Made by a program: the position numbers and the translations under genes
In this document: positions 28,474-37,196 of the stretch, one piece after another
How the letters are laid out: each line of letters starts with the position of its first letter
Position numbering within the stretch: position 1 is the first letter of the stretch
Assembly: GCA_016741995.1 (NCBI GenBank)
Contig: JACVCO010000002.1
Span: 124,001-188,000 of the forward strand
Length of the DNA: 64,000 nt
From: Hydrogenophaga sp.
GTDB taxonomy: Bacteria > Pseudomonadota > Gammaproteobacteria > Burkholderiales > Burkholderiaceae_C
Direction of reading: 5' to 3'
Notes under the pieces: model-generated
Database searches by the model: none
Told to the model about the DNA's origin: nothing
What the model saw: the letters and a program-made list of their open reading frames with translations, nothing else

Positions 28474-31047
28474 ATGGACCTCACCCGCATCCGCGCCCTG
28501 CGCGGCCCCAACCTCTGGTCTCGCCACACCGCGATCGAAACCGTGGTGCGCTGCGAGGACAACGAACGTGCGATCGCCGGCCTGGCCGGTTTCGAACTGC
28601 GGCTGCGCGACCAGTTCCCGCACCTGGGCGCGCTGCGCAGCAGCGGCGGCCCGTTGTCGCTCGCGCACGTGCTTGAAGCGGTCACGCTCACGCTGCAGGC
28701 GCAAGCGGGCTGCCCCGTCACCTTCAGCCGCACCGCGGCCACGCTGGAGCGCGGTGTCTACCAGGTGGTGGTGCAGTACAGCGAAGAAGCCGTGGGGCGG
28801 CGTGCGTTGTCACTGGCGCGCGAACTGATCGAGGCCGTGATGGAGCGCCGCGCGTTCGACGTGAATGCCGCGCTGGCCGAACTGCGCGAACTCGACGAGA
28901 GCGAGCGCCTGGGCCCGAGCACGGGTTCCATCGTCAACGCCGCCGCGGCGCGTGGCATTCCGTTCCGCCGGCTCACCACCGGCAGCCTGGTGCAGTTCGG
29001 CTGGGGCAGCAAGGCGCGCCGCATCCAGGCCGCCGAGGTGGACCGCACCAGCGCCGTGTCCGAATCGATCGCGCAGGACAAGGAGCTCACCAAGCGCCTG
29101 CTGCAGGCCGCTGGCGTGCCGGTGCCCAACGGCCGGCCGGTGGCCGACGTGGAGGACGCCTGGGCCGCGGCGCTGGAGGTGGGCATGCCGGTGGTGCTCA
29201 AGCCGCGCGACGGCAACCAGGGCAAGGGCGTGACGGTGAACGTGACCACGCGCAAGCAGCTCGAAGCCGCGTTCCAGGCCGCCGCCGCGATCGGCGACGT
29301 GCTGGTCGAGCGCTTCCTGCCCGGGCGCGACTACCGCCTGCTGGTGGTGGGCAACCGCCTGATTGCCGCCTCGCGCCGCGACCCGCCGCAGGTCATCGGC
29401 GACGGCCAGCACACCGTGCAGCAACTGGTGGACATCGTCAACGCCGACCCGCGCCGCGGCGATGGCCACGCGACCTCGCTCACCAAGATCCGTTTTGACG
29501 ACATCGCGCGTGCCACGCTCACCACGCAGGGCCTGCAGCCCGACAGCGTGCCCGACAAGGGCCGCCGCGTGGTGCTGCGCAGCAACGCCAACCTGAGCAC
29601 CGGTGGCACCGCCACCGACGTGACCGACGACGTGCACCCCGACGTCGCCGCGCGCGCCATCGCGGCGGCGCAGATGATCGGCCTGGACATCTGCGGTGTC
29701 GATGTGGTCTGCGAAACCCTGCTCAAGCCGCTCGAAGACCAGTCGGGCGGCATCGTCGAGGTGAACGCCGCGCCCGGGCTGCGCATGCACCTCTCGCCCT
29801 CGTACGGCCACCCGCGCGACGTCGGCAAGGCGGTGATCGAGGACATGTTCGCCAACGGCGACGACGGCCGCATTCCCGTGGTGGCCGTCACCGGCACCAA
29901 CGGCAAGACGACCACGGTGCGCCTGATCGCCCACCTGTTCGCGGCCAGCGGCCTGCGCGTGGGCATGACCAACACCGATGGCGTGTACGTGAATGGCCGC
30001 CAGACCGACAGCGGCGACTGCGCCGGCCCGCGCAGCGCGCGCAACGTGCTCATGCACCCCGACGTGGACGCGGCCGTGTTCGAGACCGCGCGCGGTGGCG
30101 TGCTGCGCGAAGGCCTGGGCTTCGACCGCTGCCAGGTGGCCGTGGTGACCAACGTGGGCGCGGGCGACCACCTCGGCCTGAACTACATCACCACGGTCGA
30201 AGACCTGGCGGTGCTCAAGCGCGTGATCGTGCAGAACGTGGCCGACAAGGGATTCGCCGTGCTGAACGCGGCCGATCCGATCGTGGCCGAGATGATCCAC
30301 AACTGCCCGGGCGAGGTGATCTACTTCGCGCGCGACCGACAGCAGCGCGTGATGGCCACGCACCGCGCCCAGGGCCGCCGTGTGGTCTATGTGGACGATG
30401 GCGCGGTGGTGGTGGAGCAGGGCGAGGTGATCGAGCGCTTCGATCTCGCCGACATCCCGATCACGCGCAACGGGCAGATCGGCTTCCAGGTGGACAACGC
30501 GATGGCCGCCATCGCCGCCGCCTGGGGTTCTGGCCTGGCGTGGGACGCGGTTCGCCGCGGCCTGGCCAGCTTCCAGAACGACGCCCACAACGCGCCGGGC
30601 CGCTTCAACGTGATGGAGCACCGCGGGGCCACCGTGATCGCCGACTACGGCCACAACCCCGACGCGATGCGTGCGCTGGTGCAGGCGGTGGAGGCGCTGC
30701 CCGCGCGGCGGCGCTCGGTGGTGATCAGCGGCGCTGGCGATCGCCGCGATCAGGACATCCGCGAGCAGACCCAGATCCTGGGGGCCGCGTTTGACGAGGT
30801 GATCCTTTATCAGGACGCCTGCCAGCGCGGCCGTTCCGATGGCGAGGTGATCGCGCTGCTGCGCGAAGGGCTGGCCGGTGCCGCCCGGGCGCGCGAGGTG
30901 CTGGAAATCCGTGGCGAGTTCAACGCCATCGACACCGCGCTGGAGCGGCTGCAACCGGGCGACCTGTGCCTGGTGCTGGTCGATCAGGTGGACGCGGCGC
31001 TGGCGCACCTGCAGGCGCGCACGCAGCGGGAAGCGGCGGTGGCTTGA
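28474..31047 (+). CDS. cphA: Cyanophycin synthetase
   Basis: 857-residue enzyme that polymerises aspartate and arginine with ATP into the storage polymer cyanophycin. An N-terminal domain is followed by an ATP-grasp domain (VVLKPRDGNQGKGVTVN; IVEVNAAPGLRMHLSP) that joins aspartate to the backbone. A Mur-ligase-like domain with an intact P-loop VTGTNGKTTTVRL (GTNGKTT at 474-480), ETARGGVLREGLGFD and ADYGHNPDAMRAL adds arginine. The start is ATG at 28474, one base past the cphA' stop. A 16-base frame extension to a possible upstream start is unlikely. Convergent with the EamA gene. No cyanophycinase or isoaspartyl dipeptidase gene is in the window. Confidence 0.95.
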   Translation: MDLTRIRALRGPNLWSRHTAIETVVRCEDNERAIAGLAGFELRLRDQFPHLGALRSSGGPLSLAHVLEAVTLTLQAQAGCPVTFSRTAATLERGVYQVVVQYSEEAVGRRALSLARELIEAVMERRAFDVNAALAELRELDESERLGPSTGSIVNAAAARGIPFRRLTTGSLVQFGWGSKARRIQAAEVDRTSAVSESIAQDKELTKRLLQAAGVPVPNGRPVADVEDAWAAALEVGMPVVLKPRDGNQGKGVTVNVTTRKQLEAAFQAAAAIGDVLVERFLPGRDYRLLVVGNRLIAASRRDPPQVIGDGQHTVQQLVDIVNADPRRGDGHATSLTKIRFDDIARATLTTQGLQPDSVPDKGRRVVLRSNANLSTGGTATDVTDDVHPDVAARAIAAAQMIGLDICGVDVVCETLLKPLEDQSGGIVEVNAAPGLRMHLSPSYGHPRDVGKAVIEDMFANGDDGRIPVVAVTGTNGKTTTVRLIAHLFAASGLRVGMTNTDGVYVNGRQTDSGDCAGPRSARNVLMHPDVDAAVFETARGGVLREGLGFDRCQVAVVTNVGAGDHLGLNYITTVEDLAVLKRVIVQNVADKGFAVLNAADPIVAEMIHNCPGEVIYFARDRQQRVMATHRAQGRRVVYVDDGAVVVEQGEVIERFDLADIPITRNGQIGFQVDNAMAAIAAAWGSGLAWDAVRRGLASFQNDAHNAPGRFNVMEHRGATVIADYGHNPDAMRALVQAVEALPARRRSVVISGAGDRRDQDIREQTQILGAAFDEVILYQDACQRGRSDGEVIALLREGLAGAARAREVLEIRGEFNAIDTALERLQPGDLCLVLVDQVDAALAHLQARTQREAAVA

Positions 31048-31068
31048 TCCAGCGCGACGGGGGGCCGC

Positions 31069-31980
31069 TCAGGCGGCCCGCTGGAGCGCTTTCACGCGCA
31101 CCAGCCCGGTCGACAGCGCGGTGCCGCAGACGATCACCACGCCGCAGATGACCATCCAGACGCTGATGGTCTCGCCCAGGAACGCCGCGCCGTAGATCAG
31201 CGCGAACACCGGGATCATGAACGTCACCGTGAGCGCCCTGGCGGGGCCGGCGCGCTCGATCAGGTGGAAATACAGGATGTAGGCGATGGACGTGCAGAGC
31301 ACGGCCAGTGCCACGATCGCACCCCAGGCGCCGGTGCCTGGTGCGTTTGCAGGCCACAGCCACAGCGTGGGCAGCGCGAGCGCGAGCGTGGCACCGATCT
31401 GGCTGCCCGTGGCGGACGCCAGCGGGTGCACGCCGCTGAGAAAGCGCTTGGTGAAGCTCGCCGCAATGCCGTAGCAGGTGGTGGCGAGCAGGCAGGCCCC
31501 CATGGCCACGAGCGACATGGTGTGACCGCCAGCGACCGCCAGGCCACGCGCGTCCACCCCCGACTTGCCCAGCACCAGCAGCGTGACGCCGATGAAACCG
31601 ATCACCAGGCCGAGCACGCGCGAGCCGCCGGGCCGGTCTTTCAGCCAGAGCCAGGCCACCAGCGCGCCCGTGAGCGGCACCGTGGCGTTGAGGATGGCCG
31701 AGATGCCGGTGGGGATGTGCAGCACCGCGAACGAAAACAGCAGGAAGGGCAGGCCCGAGTTGAGCAGGCCCACGATGAGGATGGCGCGCCAGCGCGCGCG
31801 GAAATCCGCCCACACGGCGGCCTTGAGGAACACCGGCAGCAGGCACAGCGCCGCGATGCCCACGCGCAGCCCGGCCGTGGCCACCGGGCCGAACTCGGCC
31901 GCGCCCAGGCGCATGAAGAGAAAGGACGCGCCCCAGAGCGCGGCGAGCACGACGAATTCGAGCAGCAGGATGGGGGTCAT
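31069..31980 (-). CDS. EamA/DMT-family transporter
   Basis: 303-residue inner-membrane protein with ten hydrophobic segments in two EamA repeats. It begins ILLLEFVVLAALWGASFLFMR and has the family's VPLTGALVAWLWLKDRP at the end of the first repeat. Drug/metabolite transporters of this type usually export amino acids or small metabolites; substrate unknown. Last gene of a three-gene coupled set: its ATG overlaps the ogt stop as ATGA. A hairpin (GGGCCGC/GCGGCCC, 31062-31079) covers its stop but has no T tract. Confidence 0.86.
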   Translation of the reverse strand: MTPILLLEFVVLAALWGASFLFMRLGAAEFGPVATAGLRVGIAALCLLPVFLKAAVWADFRARWRAILIVGLLNSGLPFLLFSFAVLHIPTGISAILNATVPLTGALVAWLWLKDRPGGSRVLGLVIGFIGVTLLVLGKSGVDARGLAVAGGHTMSLVAMGACLLATTCYGIAASFTKRFLSGVHPLASATGSQIGATLALALPTLWLWPANAPGTGAWGAIVALAVLCTSIAYILYFHLIERAGPARALTVTFMIPVFALIYGAAFLGETISVWMVICGVVIVCGTALSTGLVRVKALQRAA

Positions 31981-32501
31981 GTGGAGGACAGGGCCATGGG
32001 GTTGTCGGCCTCGAGTTGCAGCAAGGCGCGCTTGCGTGGCAGGCCGCCAGCATAGCCGGTGAGTGCGCCGTTCGCGCCCAGCACGCGGTGGCAGGGCACC
32101 ACGATGCTCACGGGGTTGCGGCCCACGGCCGCGCCCACCGCGCGCACGGCGTTCGGCGAGGCCACCCGCTGCGCCAGCGCGCCATAGCTCAGCGTCTGGC
32201 CGGCACCGATGGTGAGCAGGCCCTGCCACACCGCGGTCTGGAAGGGCGTGCCGAACGACAGGTCGAGTGGCAGATCGAAGGCCGTGCGCCGCGCCGCGAA
32301 GTAGTCGGCCAGTTGTGCCGCGGCCTCGCGCAGCACGGGGTGGTCGGGCGCGGGCGACCAGCGCGCCATCAGCGCGTCGTCGGGGGCGTGTTGCTGGTCG
32401 TGGAACCAGGCGCCCGCGAGCGCGTGGTCGGTGGCGGCCAGGCGCATGCGGCCCAGCGGGGTGTCGATGTCGGTGCGGTGCAGGTGGGCGGGCAGCTTCA
32501 T
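31977..32501 (-). CDS. ogt: Methylated-DNA-[protein]-cysteine S-methyltransferase
   Basis: 174-residue suicide repair protein that transfers methyl groups from O6-methylguanine (or O4-methylthymine) to its own cysteine. The active site VVPCHRVLGANGALTGYAGG has Cys near residue 135. The helix-turn-helix segment SYGALAQRVASPNAVRAVG precedes it. It starts at the ATG that overlaps the stop of the Ada/AlkA gene (ATGA) and ends overlapping the EamA ATG, so the operon is translationally coupled. Confidence 0.94.
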   Translation of the reverse strand: MKLPAHLHRTDIDTPLGRMRLAATDHALAGAWFHDQQHAPDDALMARWSPAPDHPVLREAAAQLADYFAARRTAFDLPLDLSFGTPFQTAVWQGLLTIGAGQTLSYGALAQRVASPNAVRAVGAAVGRNPVSIVVPCHRVLGANGALTGYAGGLPRKRALLQLEADNPMALSST

Positions 32502-34018
32502 GGCGTGATCGACGCGGGGTCGGCAGGGGGTTGTGGGGTGTGGAGGCCGGCCCAGGTGCGCAGCACGGCGTAGCTGCGCCAGGGCTTCCAGGCCTGGCCG
32601 GCGGTCTCGCAGGCGCGTTCGCGCTCGCGGGTTGTGCCCTGCAGGCCCAGGGCGTTGTGCAGGGCGATGTCGCCCGCGGGCCAGGCATCGGGCCAGCGCA
32701 GCGCGCGCATGGCGATGTATTGCGCCGTCCAGGCGCCGATGCCGGGCAGGGCCTGCAGCGCCTGCACGGTGTGCACCGGGTCGGCGTGTGGGCCCAGGTC
32801 GAGGGCGTGGCTGTCCACGGCGCGTGCCAGGGCCTGGATGGCGGCCTGGCGCTGGCGCACGATGCCCAGCTCGCCCAGGGCCGCCGGGTCGGCACCGGCC
32901 AGGGCCTGCGGGGTGGGGAACAGGCGGGACAGCGCGGCATCGGGCGTGGCGATGGGCTCGCCGAAGCGCGCCACCAGCCGCGCGGCCAGCGTGCGCGCCG
33001 CGGCCACCGTGACCTGCTGGCCCAGCACGGCGCGCACCGCGAGCTCGAAGCCGTCGATGGCGCCGGGCACGCGCAGGCCGGTGCCGCCGGGGAAGTGGGC
33101 GCCGAGCACCGCGTCGATGGCCAGCGGGTCGGCGTCGAGATCGCACAGCGCGCGCACGCGCCAGATGAGCGCGGGCAGCGCCGGCAGCAGGCCGTCGCTG
33201 GCGTGCAGCCACACGCGGTGGCGTTCGGGTTCGAATTGCAGGCCGAACCAGCCGGTGTGCGCGGCGTTGCCGTTGTGCAGGCGCAGCGTGCGCCAGTAGC
33301 GCAGCGCCGGCAGGTCCACCGCGTCCACGCCGGGCAGCAGTCGGTCGGCCAGGAAACGCAGCAGGGCCGCGGCGTCCAGCGGCGGGCGCCAGCCCAGGGC
33401 GATGGCGCGGCCGCCCGTGGCGCCGGTGCCGCTGCGGCGCAGGGCCGTGGGGTTCAGCCCGTAGCGTTCGCGCAGCGCCGCGTTGAAGCGGCGCAGGCTG
33501 GCAAAGCCGCTGGCCTGCGCCACGGCGGTGACGGGCAGGGCGGTGTCGGTGAGCAGCTGCTTGGCGGCGAGCAGGCGGCGCGTGTGCAGCACCTGCAGCG
33601 GCGAGACGCCCAGGCGCGCCTCGAACACGCGGCGCAGGTGGCGATCGCTCACGCCCAGGCGCGTGGCCAGGCGCTGCATCGCGGGGCCGTCGTCGCCGGG
33701 CCATTGGGCGGGGTCGTCGAGCAAGCGGCTGGCGTGCTGCACCAGCAGGTCGCTCGCGTCCTGCGTGCTCCAGGTGCGGGCCTGCGGGGCCAGTTCGGGG
33801 CGGCAGCGCAGGCAGGGGCGAAAGCCGGCGCGCTCGGCCTGGGCCGCCCCGTCGAAGAAGCGGCAGTTGGCGCGCCGCGGCGTGCGCACCGAGCACACCG
33901 GGCGGCAGTAGATGCCGGTGGAGGTGACGCCGGTGAAGAAGCGGCCGTCGAAGCGCGCGTCGCGCGTGCACAGCGCGAGGTAGCGGGCGTCGTCGTCAAC
34001 GGGGGAGGGTGTGTCCAT
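32498..34018 (-). CDS. Ada/AlkA fusion: methyl-sensing regulator domain plus 3-methyladenine glycosylase
   Basis: 506-residue multi-domain protein. Residues about 10-85 match the Ada zinc domain, with GIYCRPVC and RPCLRC supplying the four cysteine ligands, one of which accepts methyl from phosphotriesters. An AraC-type HTH follows (about 95-190, VSDRHLRRVFEARLGVSPLQV). The C-terminal half is an AlkA glycosylase, with helix-hairpin-helix ALPGIGAWTAQYIAMRAL near 425 and catalytic Asp in PAGDIAL near 449. It likely senses methylation, activates its own operon and excises alkylated bases. Start ATG at 34018; other in-frame starts lie at 34027 and upstream. Divergent from the phosphomannomutase gene. 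Confidence 0.9.
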   Translation of the reverse strand: MDTPSPVDDDARYLALCTRDARFDGRFFTGVTSTGIYCRPVCSVRTPRRANCRFFDGAAQAERAGFRPCLRCRPELAPQARTWSTQDASDLLVQHASRLLDDPAQWPGDDGPAMQRLATRLGVSDRHLRRVFEARLGVSPLQVLHTRRLLAAKQLLTDTALPVTAVAQASGFASLRRFNAALRERYGLNPTALRRSGTGATGGRAIALGWRPPLDAAALLRFLADRLLPGVDAVDLPALRYWRTLRLHNGNAAHTGWFGLQFEPERHRVWLHASDGLLPALPALIWRVRALCDLDADPLAIDAVLGAHFPGGTGLRVPGAIDGFELAVRAVLGQQVTVAAARTLAARLVARFGEPIATPDAALSRLFPTPQALAGADPAALGELGIVRQRQAAIQALARAVDSHALDLGPHADPVHTVQALQALPGIGAWTAQYIAMRALRWPDAWPAGDIALHNALGLQGTTRERERACETAGQAWKPWRSYAVLRTWAGLHTPQPPADPASITP

Positions 34019-34142
34019 GGCAGCCATGGTAGGCCAGCCCGGCGCGGGCGACTCGCCATTTCCGGACATGATCCTTACTGGCTCTGCAAGCTTCGCTTCC
34101 TACAATGCCGCCTTTGTCCGATACAACCCCGGGAGCCCCTGC

Positions 34143-35525
34143 ATGCAAGTGTCCGCCTCCATCTTCAAGGCCTACGATGTGCGTGGCGTCGTGCCCAGCA
34201 CGCTCGACGAGCGCGTGGCCGAGGCCCTGGGCCTGGCCTTCGGCACCGTGGCCCGTCAGCAGGGCGAAGGCACCGTGGCCGTGGGGCGCGACGGGCGCCT
34301 GAGCGGGCCCGCGTTGTCGGCCGCGCTGATCCGCGGTCTGGTGGCCGCGGGCATCGACGTGATCGACGTCGGTGTGGTGACCACGCCGATGCTGTATTTC
34401 GCGGCCGCCACGCTGTGCCGCAGCGGCATCCAGGTGACCGGCAGCCACAACCCCAAGGACTACAACGGCTTCAAGATGGTGCTGGGTGGCCGCGCCATCT
34501 ACGGCGACGACATCCAGGCGCTGCGCAAGCTGATCGAAACCGATGGTGGTGCGCGCGCCGAGGGGGGGCGGGTGCGCAACGTGAGCGTGGCCGCGCCTTA
34601 CCGCGACCGCATCGTGGGTGACGTGAAGCTCGCGCGGCCGATGAAGATCGTGGTCGACAGCGGCAACGGCGTGGCCGGCGCCTCGGCGCCCGCGCTCTTC
34701 CGCGCACTGGGTTGCGAGGTGATCGAACTCTTCAGCGAGGTCGACGGCAACTTCCCCAACCACCACCCCGACCCGAGCAAGCCCGAGAACCTGCGCGACG
34801 TGATCCGCACCCTGGCCGAGACCGACGCCGAACTCGGCCTGGCTTTCGATGGCGATGGCGACCGCCTGGGCATCGTCACCAAGGAAGGCAACAACATCTT
34901 CCCCGACCGCCAGATGGTGCTGTTCTCGCAGGACGTGCTGTCGCGCGTGCCGGGCGGCAACATCATCTTCGACGTGAAGTGCTCGCAGCGCCTGGGCCCG
35001 GCCATCGAGGCCGCGGGCGGCGTGCCGCACATCTACAAGACGGGCCACTCGCTTATCAAGGCGCGCATGAAGGAGCTCGACAGCCCGCTGGGTGGCGAGA
35101 TGAGCGGCCACATCTTCTTCAAGGAACGCTGGTTCGGTTTCGACGACGGCACCTACGCCGGTGCACGCCTGCTCGAGATCGTGAGCCGCCACCCCGATGC
35201 GAACGCTGTGCTCAACGGCCTGCCCACCAGCCACAGCACGCCCGAACTCAACGTGGCCTGCGCCGAAGGCGAGCCGCACGCGGTGGTGAAGACGCTGGTG
35301 GAGATCGCGCGCTTCGACGCCCCGGCCAAGGTTTCGACCATCGACGGTGTGCGCGTGGACTGGCCCGATGGCTTCGGGCTGATCCGTGCCTCCAACACCA
35401 CGCCGGTGCTGGTGCTGCGCTTCGAGGGCCACACGCCCGAGGCGCTGCATCGCATCGAAGCCGCGATGCTCGATCTGCTGAAGCGGGCCAAGCCCGACGC
35501 GGTGGTGGGTGCGAGCGCGCATTGA
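34143..35525 (+). CDS. Phosphomannomutase/phosphoglucomutase
   Basis: 460-residue alpha-D-phosphohexomutase, AlgC/ManB type, interconverting hexose 6- and 1-phosphates for LPS and exopolysaccharide precursors. The N-terminal IFKAYDVRGVVP, the phosphoserine loop in VTGSHNPKDYNGFK near residues 100-112, the Mg loop LAFDGDGDRLG near 238-248, and GGEMSGH near 318 are all intact. The sugar-binding GGEMSGH motif is compatible with both glucose and mannose. It leads a plus-strand trio with two glycosyltransferases, opposite the LPS core genes. Confidence 0.93.
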   Translation: MQVSASIFKAYDVRGVVPSTLDERVAEALGLAFGTVARQQGEGTVAVGRDGRLSGPALSAALIRGLVAAGIDVIDVGVVTTPMLYFAAATLCRSGIQVTGSHNPKDYNGFKMVLGGRAIYGDDIQALRKLIETDGGARAEGGRVRNVSVAAPYRDRIVGDVKLARPMKIVVDSGNGVAGASAPALFRALGCEVIELFSEVDGNFPNHHPDPSKPENLRDVIRTLAETDAELGLAFDGDGDRLGIVTKEGNNIFPDRQMVLFSQDVLSRVPGGNIIFDVKCSQRLGPAIEAAGGVPHIYKTGHSLIKARMKELDSPLGGEMSGHIFFKERWFGFDDGTYAGARLLEIVSRHPDANAVLNGLPTSHSTPELNVACAEGEPHAVVKTLVEIARFDAPAKVSTIDGVRVDWPDGFGLIRASNTTPVLVLRFEGHTPEALHRIEAAMLDLLKRAKPDAVVGASAH

Positions 35526-35527
35526 GC

Positions 35528-36400
35528 ATGAACACGGACGACCTGCTCGACCAGGTCACGGTGGTGCTGGTGACGTACCACAGCGCCCATTGCCTCGATG
35601 CGTTGAACGGCCTGCTGGCCCACTGCCCGCACATCGTCATTTCCGACAACGGGAGCACCGACGGCACGCCCGCGCAGGTGCGCGCGCGCTGGCCGCAGGC
35701 GGTGGTGCTCGAACACGGCCGCAACCTGGGCTTCGGCACCGCCAACAACCGCGCCATCGCGCAAGTCAGAACGCCGTTCGCCTTTCTGCTCAACCCCGAT
35801 TGCGAAGTCACGCCCGAAGGCCTGCGCGAACTGGTGCGCGCCGCGCAGGGCATGCCCGACGCCGCCATCGTGGCGCCGCAATTGCAGGGCGCGCCCGGGC
35901 GCGCCGACGTGAACTACCGTTGGCCCAGCACGCTGTGGCGCTCGCGCGGCCCGGGTGCCGACGGCGTGGCCTGTGTGGGTTTCGTGGTCGGCGCGGCGAT
36001 GCTGTTCCGCCTGGAACGCTTCGAGGGCGTGGGCTTTTTCGACGAGGACTTTTTCCTCTACTACGAAGACGACGACCTCTGCCTGCGCCTGTTCCAGGCG
36101 CATCGGCCCATCGTGGTCTGGCCCGCGGTGGCTGCGGTGCACCGCGCGCGCGGCTCCACCAAAGGCAGCGCCCCCTGGAAGAGCGAGTACCTGCGCGGCT
36201 ACCACCACGCGCAATCCAAACTGATTTACACCACCAAACACCGATCGCCCGCCAAGGCCCAGCGCCAGCGCTGGAGCGTGCTGCTTCGTACCACGTTGGC
36301 CCTGCCCCTGCGCGCGATCATCTGGTCGCCGCGGCTGCTGGCGCGCATGGCGGGGCGCTGGATGGGCCTGGCGCAGTGGAGACAACATGAACAACGATGA
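35528..36400 (+). CDS. Glycosyltransferase family 2 (rhamnosyltransferase-like)
   Basis: 290-residue GT-A glycosyltransferase. The N-terminal nucleotide-binding part has VTVVLVTYHSA and DNGSTDGTPAQVR. The segment GRNLGFGTANNRAIAQ and the metal-binding region with FAFLLNPDCEVTPEG (in place of DXD) are typical of rhamnosyl/GT2 enzymes. EDFFLYYEDDDLCLRLF near residue 175 is the acceptor/catalytic ED-D segment. Starts two bases after the phosphomannomutase stop. Its end overlaps the next gene by 14 bases. Probably acts on LPS core or O-antigen; donor and acceptor unknown. Confidence 0.85.
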   Translation: MNTDDLLDQVTVVLVTYHSAHCLDALNGLLAHCPHIVISDNGSTDGTPAQVRARWPQAVVLEHGRNLGFGTANNRAIAQVRTPFAFLLNPDCEVTPEGLRELVRAAQGMPDAAIVAPQLQGAPGRADVNYRWPSTLWRSRGPGADGVACVGFVVGAAMLFRLERFEGVGFFDEDFFLYYEDDDLCLRLFQAHRPIVVWPAVAAVHRARGSTKGSAPWKSEYLRGYHHAQSKLIYTTKHRSPAKAQRQRWSVLLRTTLALPLRAIIWSPRLLARMAGRWMGLAQWRQHEQR

Positions 36401-37187
36401 GACAACGAAGCGGCCCACGGTGTGCGTCGGCATCCTGGCCGTCAACGAGGCCCGGCGCATCGCTGCGTGCATCGCCTCGGCGGGCTTTGCCGACCAGATC
36501 GTCGTGGTCGACAGCGGCAGCACCGACGACACCCGTGAGCGGGCCGCCGAGGCGGGCGCCGAGGTGCACCTGCATGCCGACTGGCAGGGCTTTGCGGTGC
36601 AACGCACGCGCCTGCTCGAGCACGTGCGTTGCGACCATGTGTTTTTTCTCGATGCAGACGAGATCGTGCCCCCGGAGTTGGCCACCGAGATTCGCGCCGC
36701 GGTGGACAGTGGCGAGGACGCCGTGTGGGAGGTGATGTGGAACCAGGTGGCGTATGGCCGCCCGCTCACGCTGATGAAATCCACCGGCGGCATCCGGCGC
36801 CTTTTCCGCATGGACAACCTGGAACGCTTTGACGGCGTGGTGCACGAGGGCGCGGTGCTGCGCCGCAGTGGTGTGCCGGTGCGCCGTTTTCGCCACCGCT
36901 TGCTGCACTACTCGCGCGAAACGGTGTACGGCAGCCTGCTCAAGCTGGCGCAGTACGTGCAGCTGGGCGCGGCCAAGCGCGCCGAACGGGGCAAGCGGGG
37001 CGGCATCCTGCGCGGCTTTGCGTCCGCCGGTGCCATCTTCGTCAAGCTCTACGTGATTCGCCGCGGTTGGCTCTGCGGGCCCGAGGGCTTTCTCTTCTGC
37101 TTCTTCATCGCCCTGGAGTGCTTCTTCCGCTACGTGGCCTTGCGCTACGACGGCATGGAGCGTGGCGCGCCACTGGCGCGCCGCTGA
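36387..37187 (+). CDS. Glycosyltransferase family 2, WaaE/KdtX-like LPS core transferase
   Basis: 266-residue GT-A enzyme. It has CVGILAVNEARRIAACIAS, VVVDSGSTDDTRERA, the metal-binding FFLDADEIVPPEL near residues 87-99, and GGIRRLFRMDNLERFDGVVHE near 133-153. The C-terminal LLHYSRETVYGSLLKLAQY and a hydrophobic tail resemble WaaE/KdtX, a beta-1,4-glucosyltransferase of the inner LPS core. That specific activity is inferred. It starts inside the end of the preceding gene (14-base overlap) and is convergent with the duplicated glycosyltransferases. Confidence 0.85.
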   Translation: MNNDETTKRPTVCVGILAVNEARRIAACIASAGFADQIVVVDSGSTDDTRERAAEAGAEVHLHADWQGFAVQRTRLLEHVRCDHVFFLDADEIVPPELATEIRAAVDSGEDAVWEVMWNQVAYGRPLTLMKSTGGIRRLFRMDNLERFDGVVHEGAVLRRSGVPVRRFRHRLLHYSRETVYGSLLKLAQYVQLGAAKRAERGKRGGILRGFASAGAIFVKLYVIRRGWLCGPEGFLFCFFIALECFFRYVALRYDGMERGAPLARR

Positions 37188-37196
37188 ACCGGGCGC

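Noticed and set aside
26109..28742. Open frame of about 877 codons on the minus strand opposite cphA'
   Set aside because: Composition is typical of a shadow frame, with no recognisable domain. The plus strand encodes an extended CphA homologue.
31062..31079. Perfect GGGCCGC/GCGGCCC hairpin at the convergent ends of cphA and the EamA gene
   Set aside because: No T run on either side, and it contains the EamA stop codon. GC-rich coding ends often fold by chance, so it is not called a terminator.
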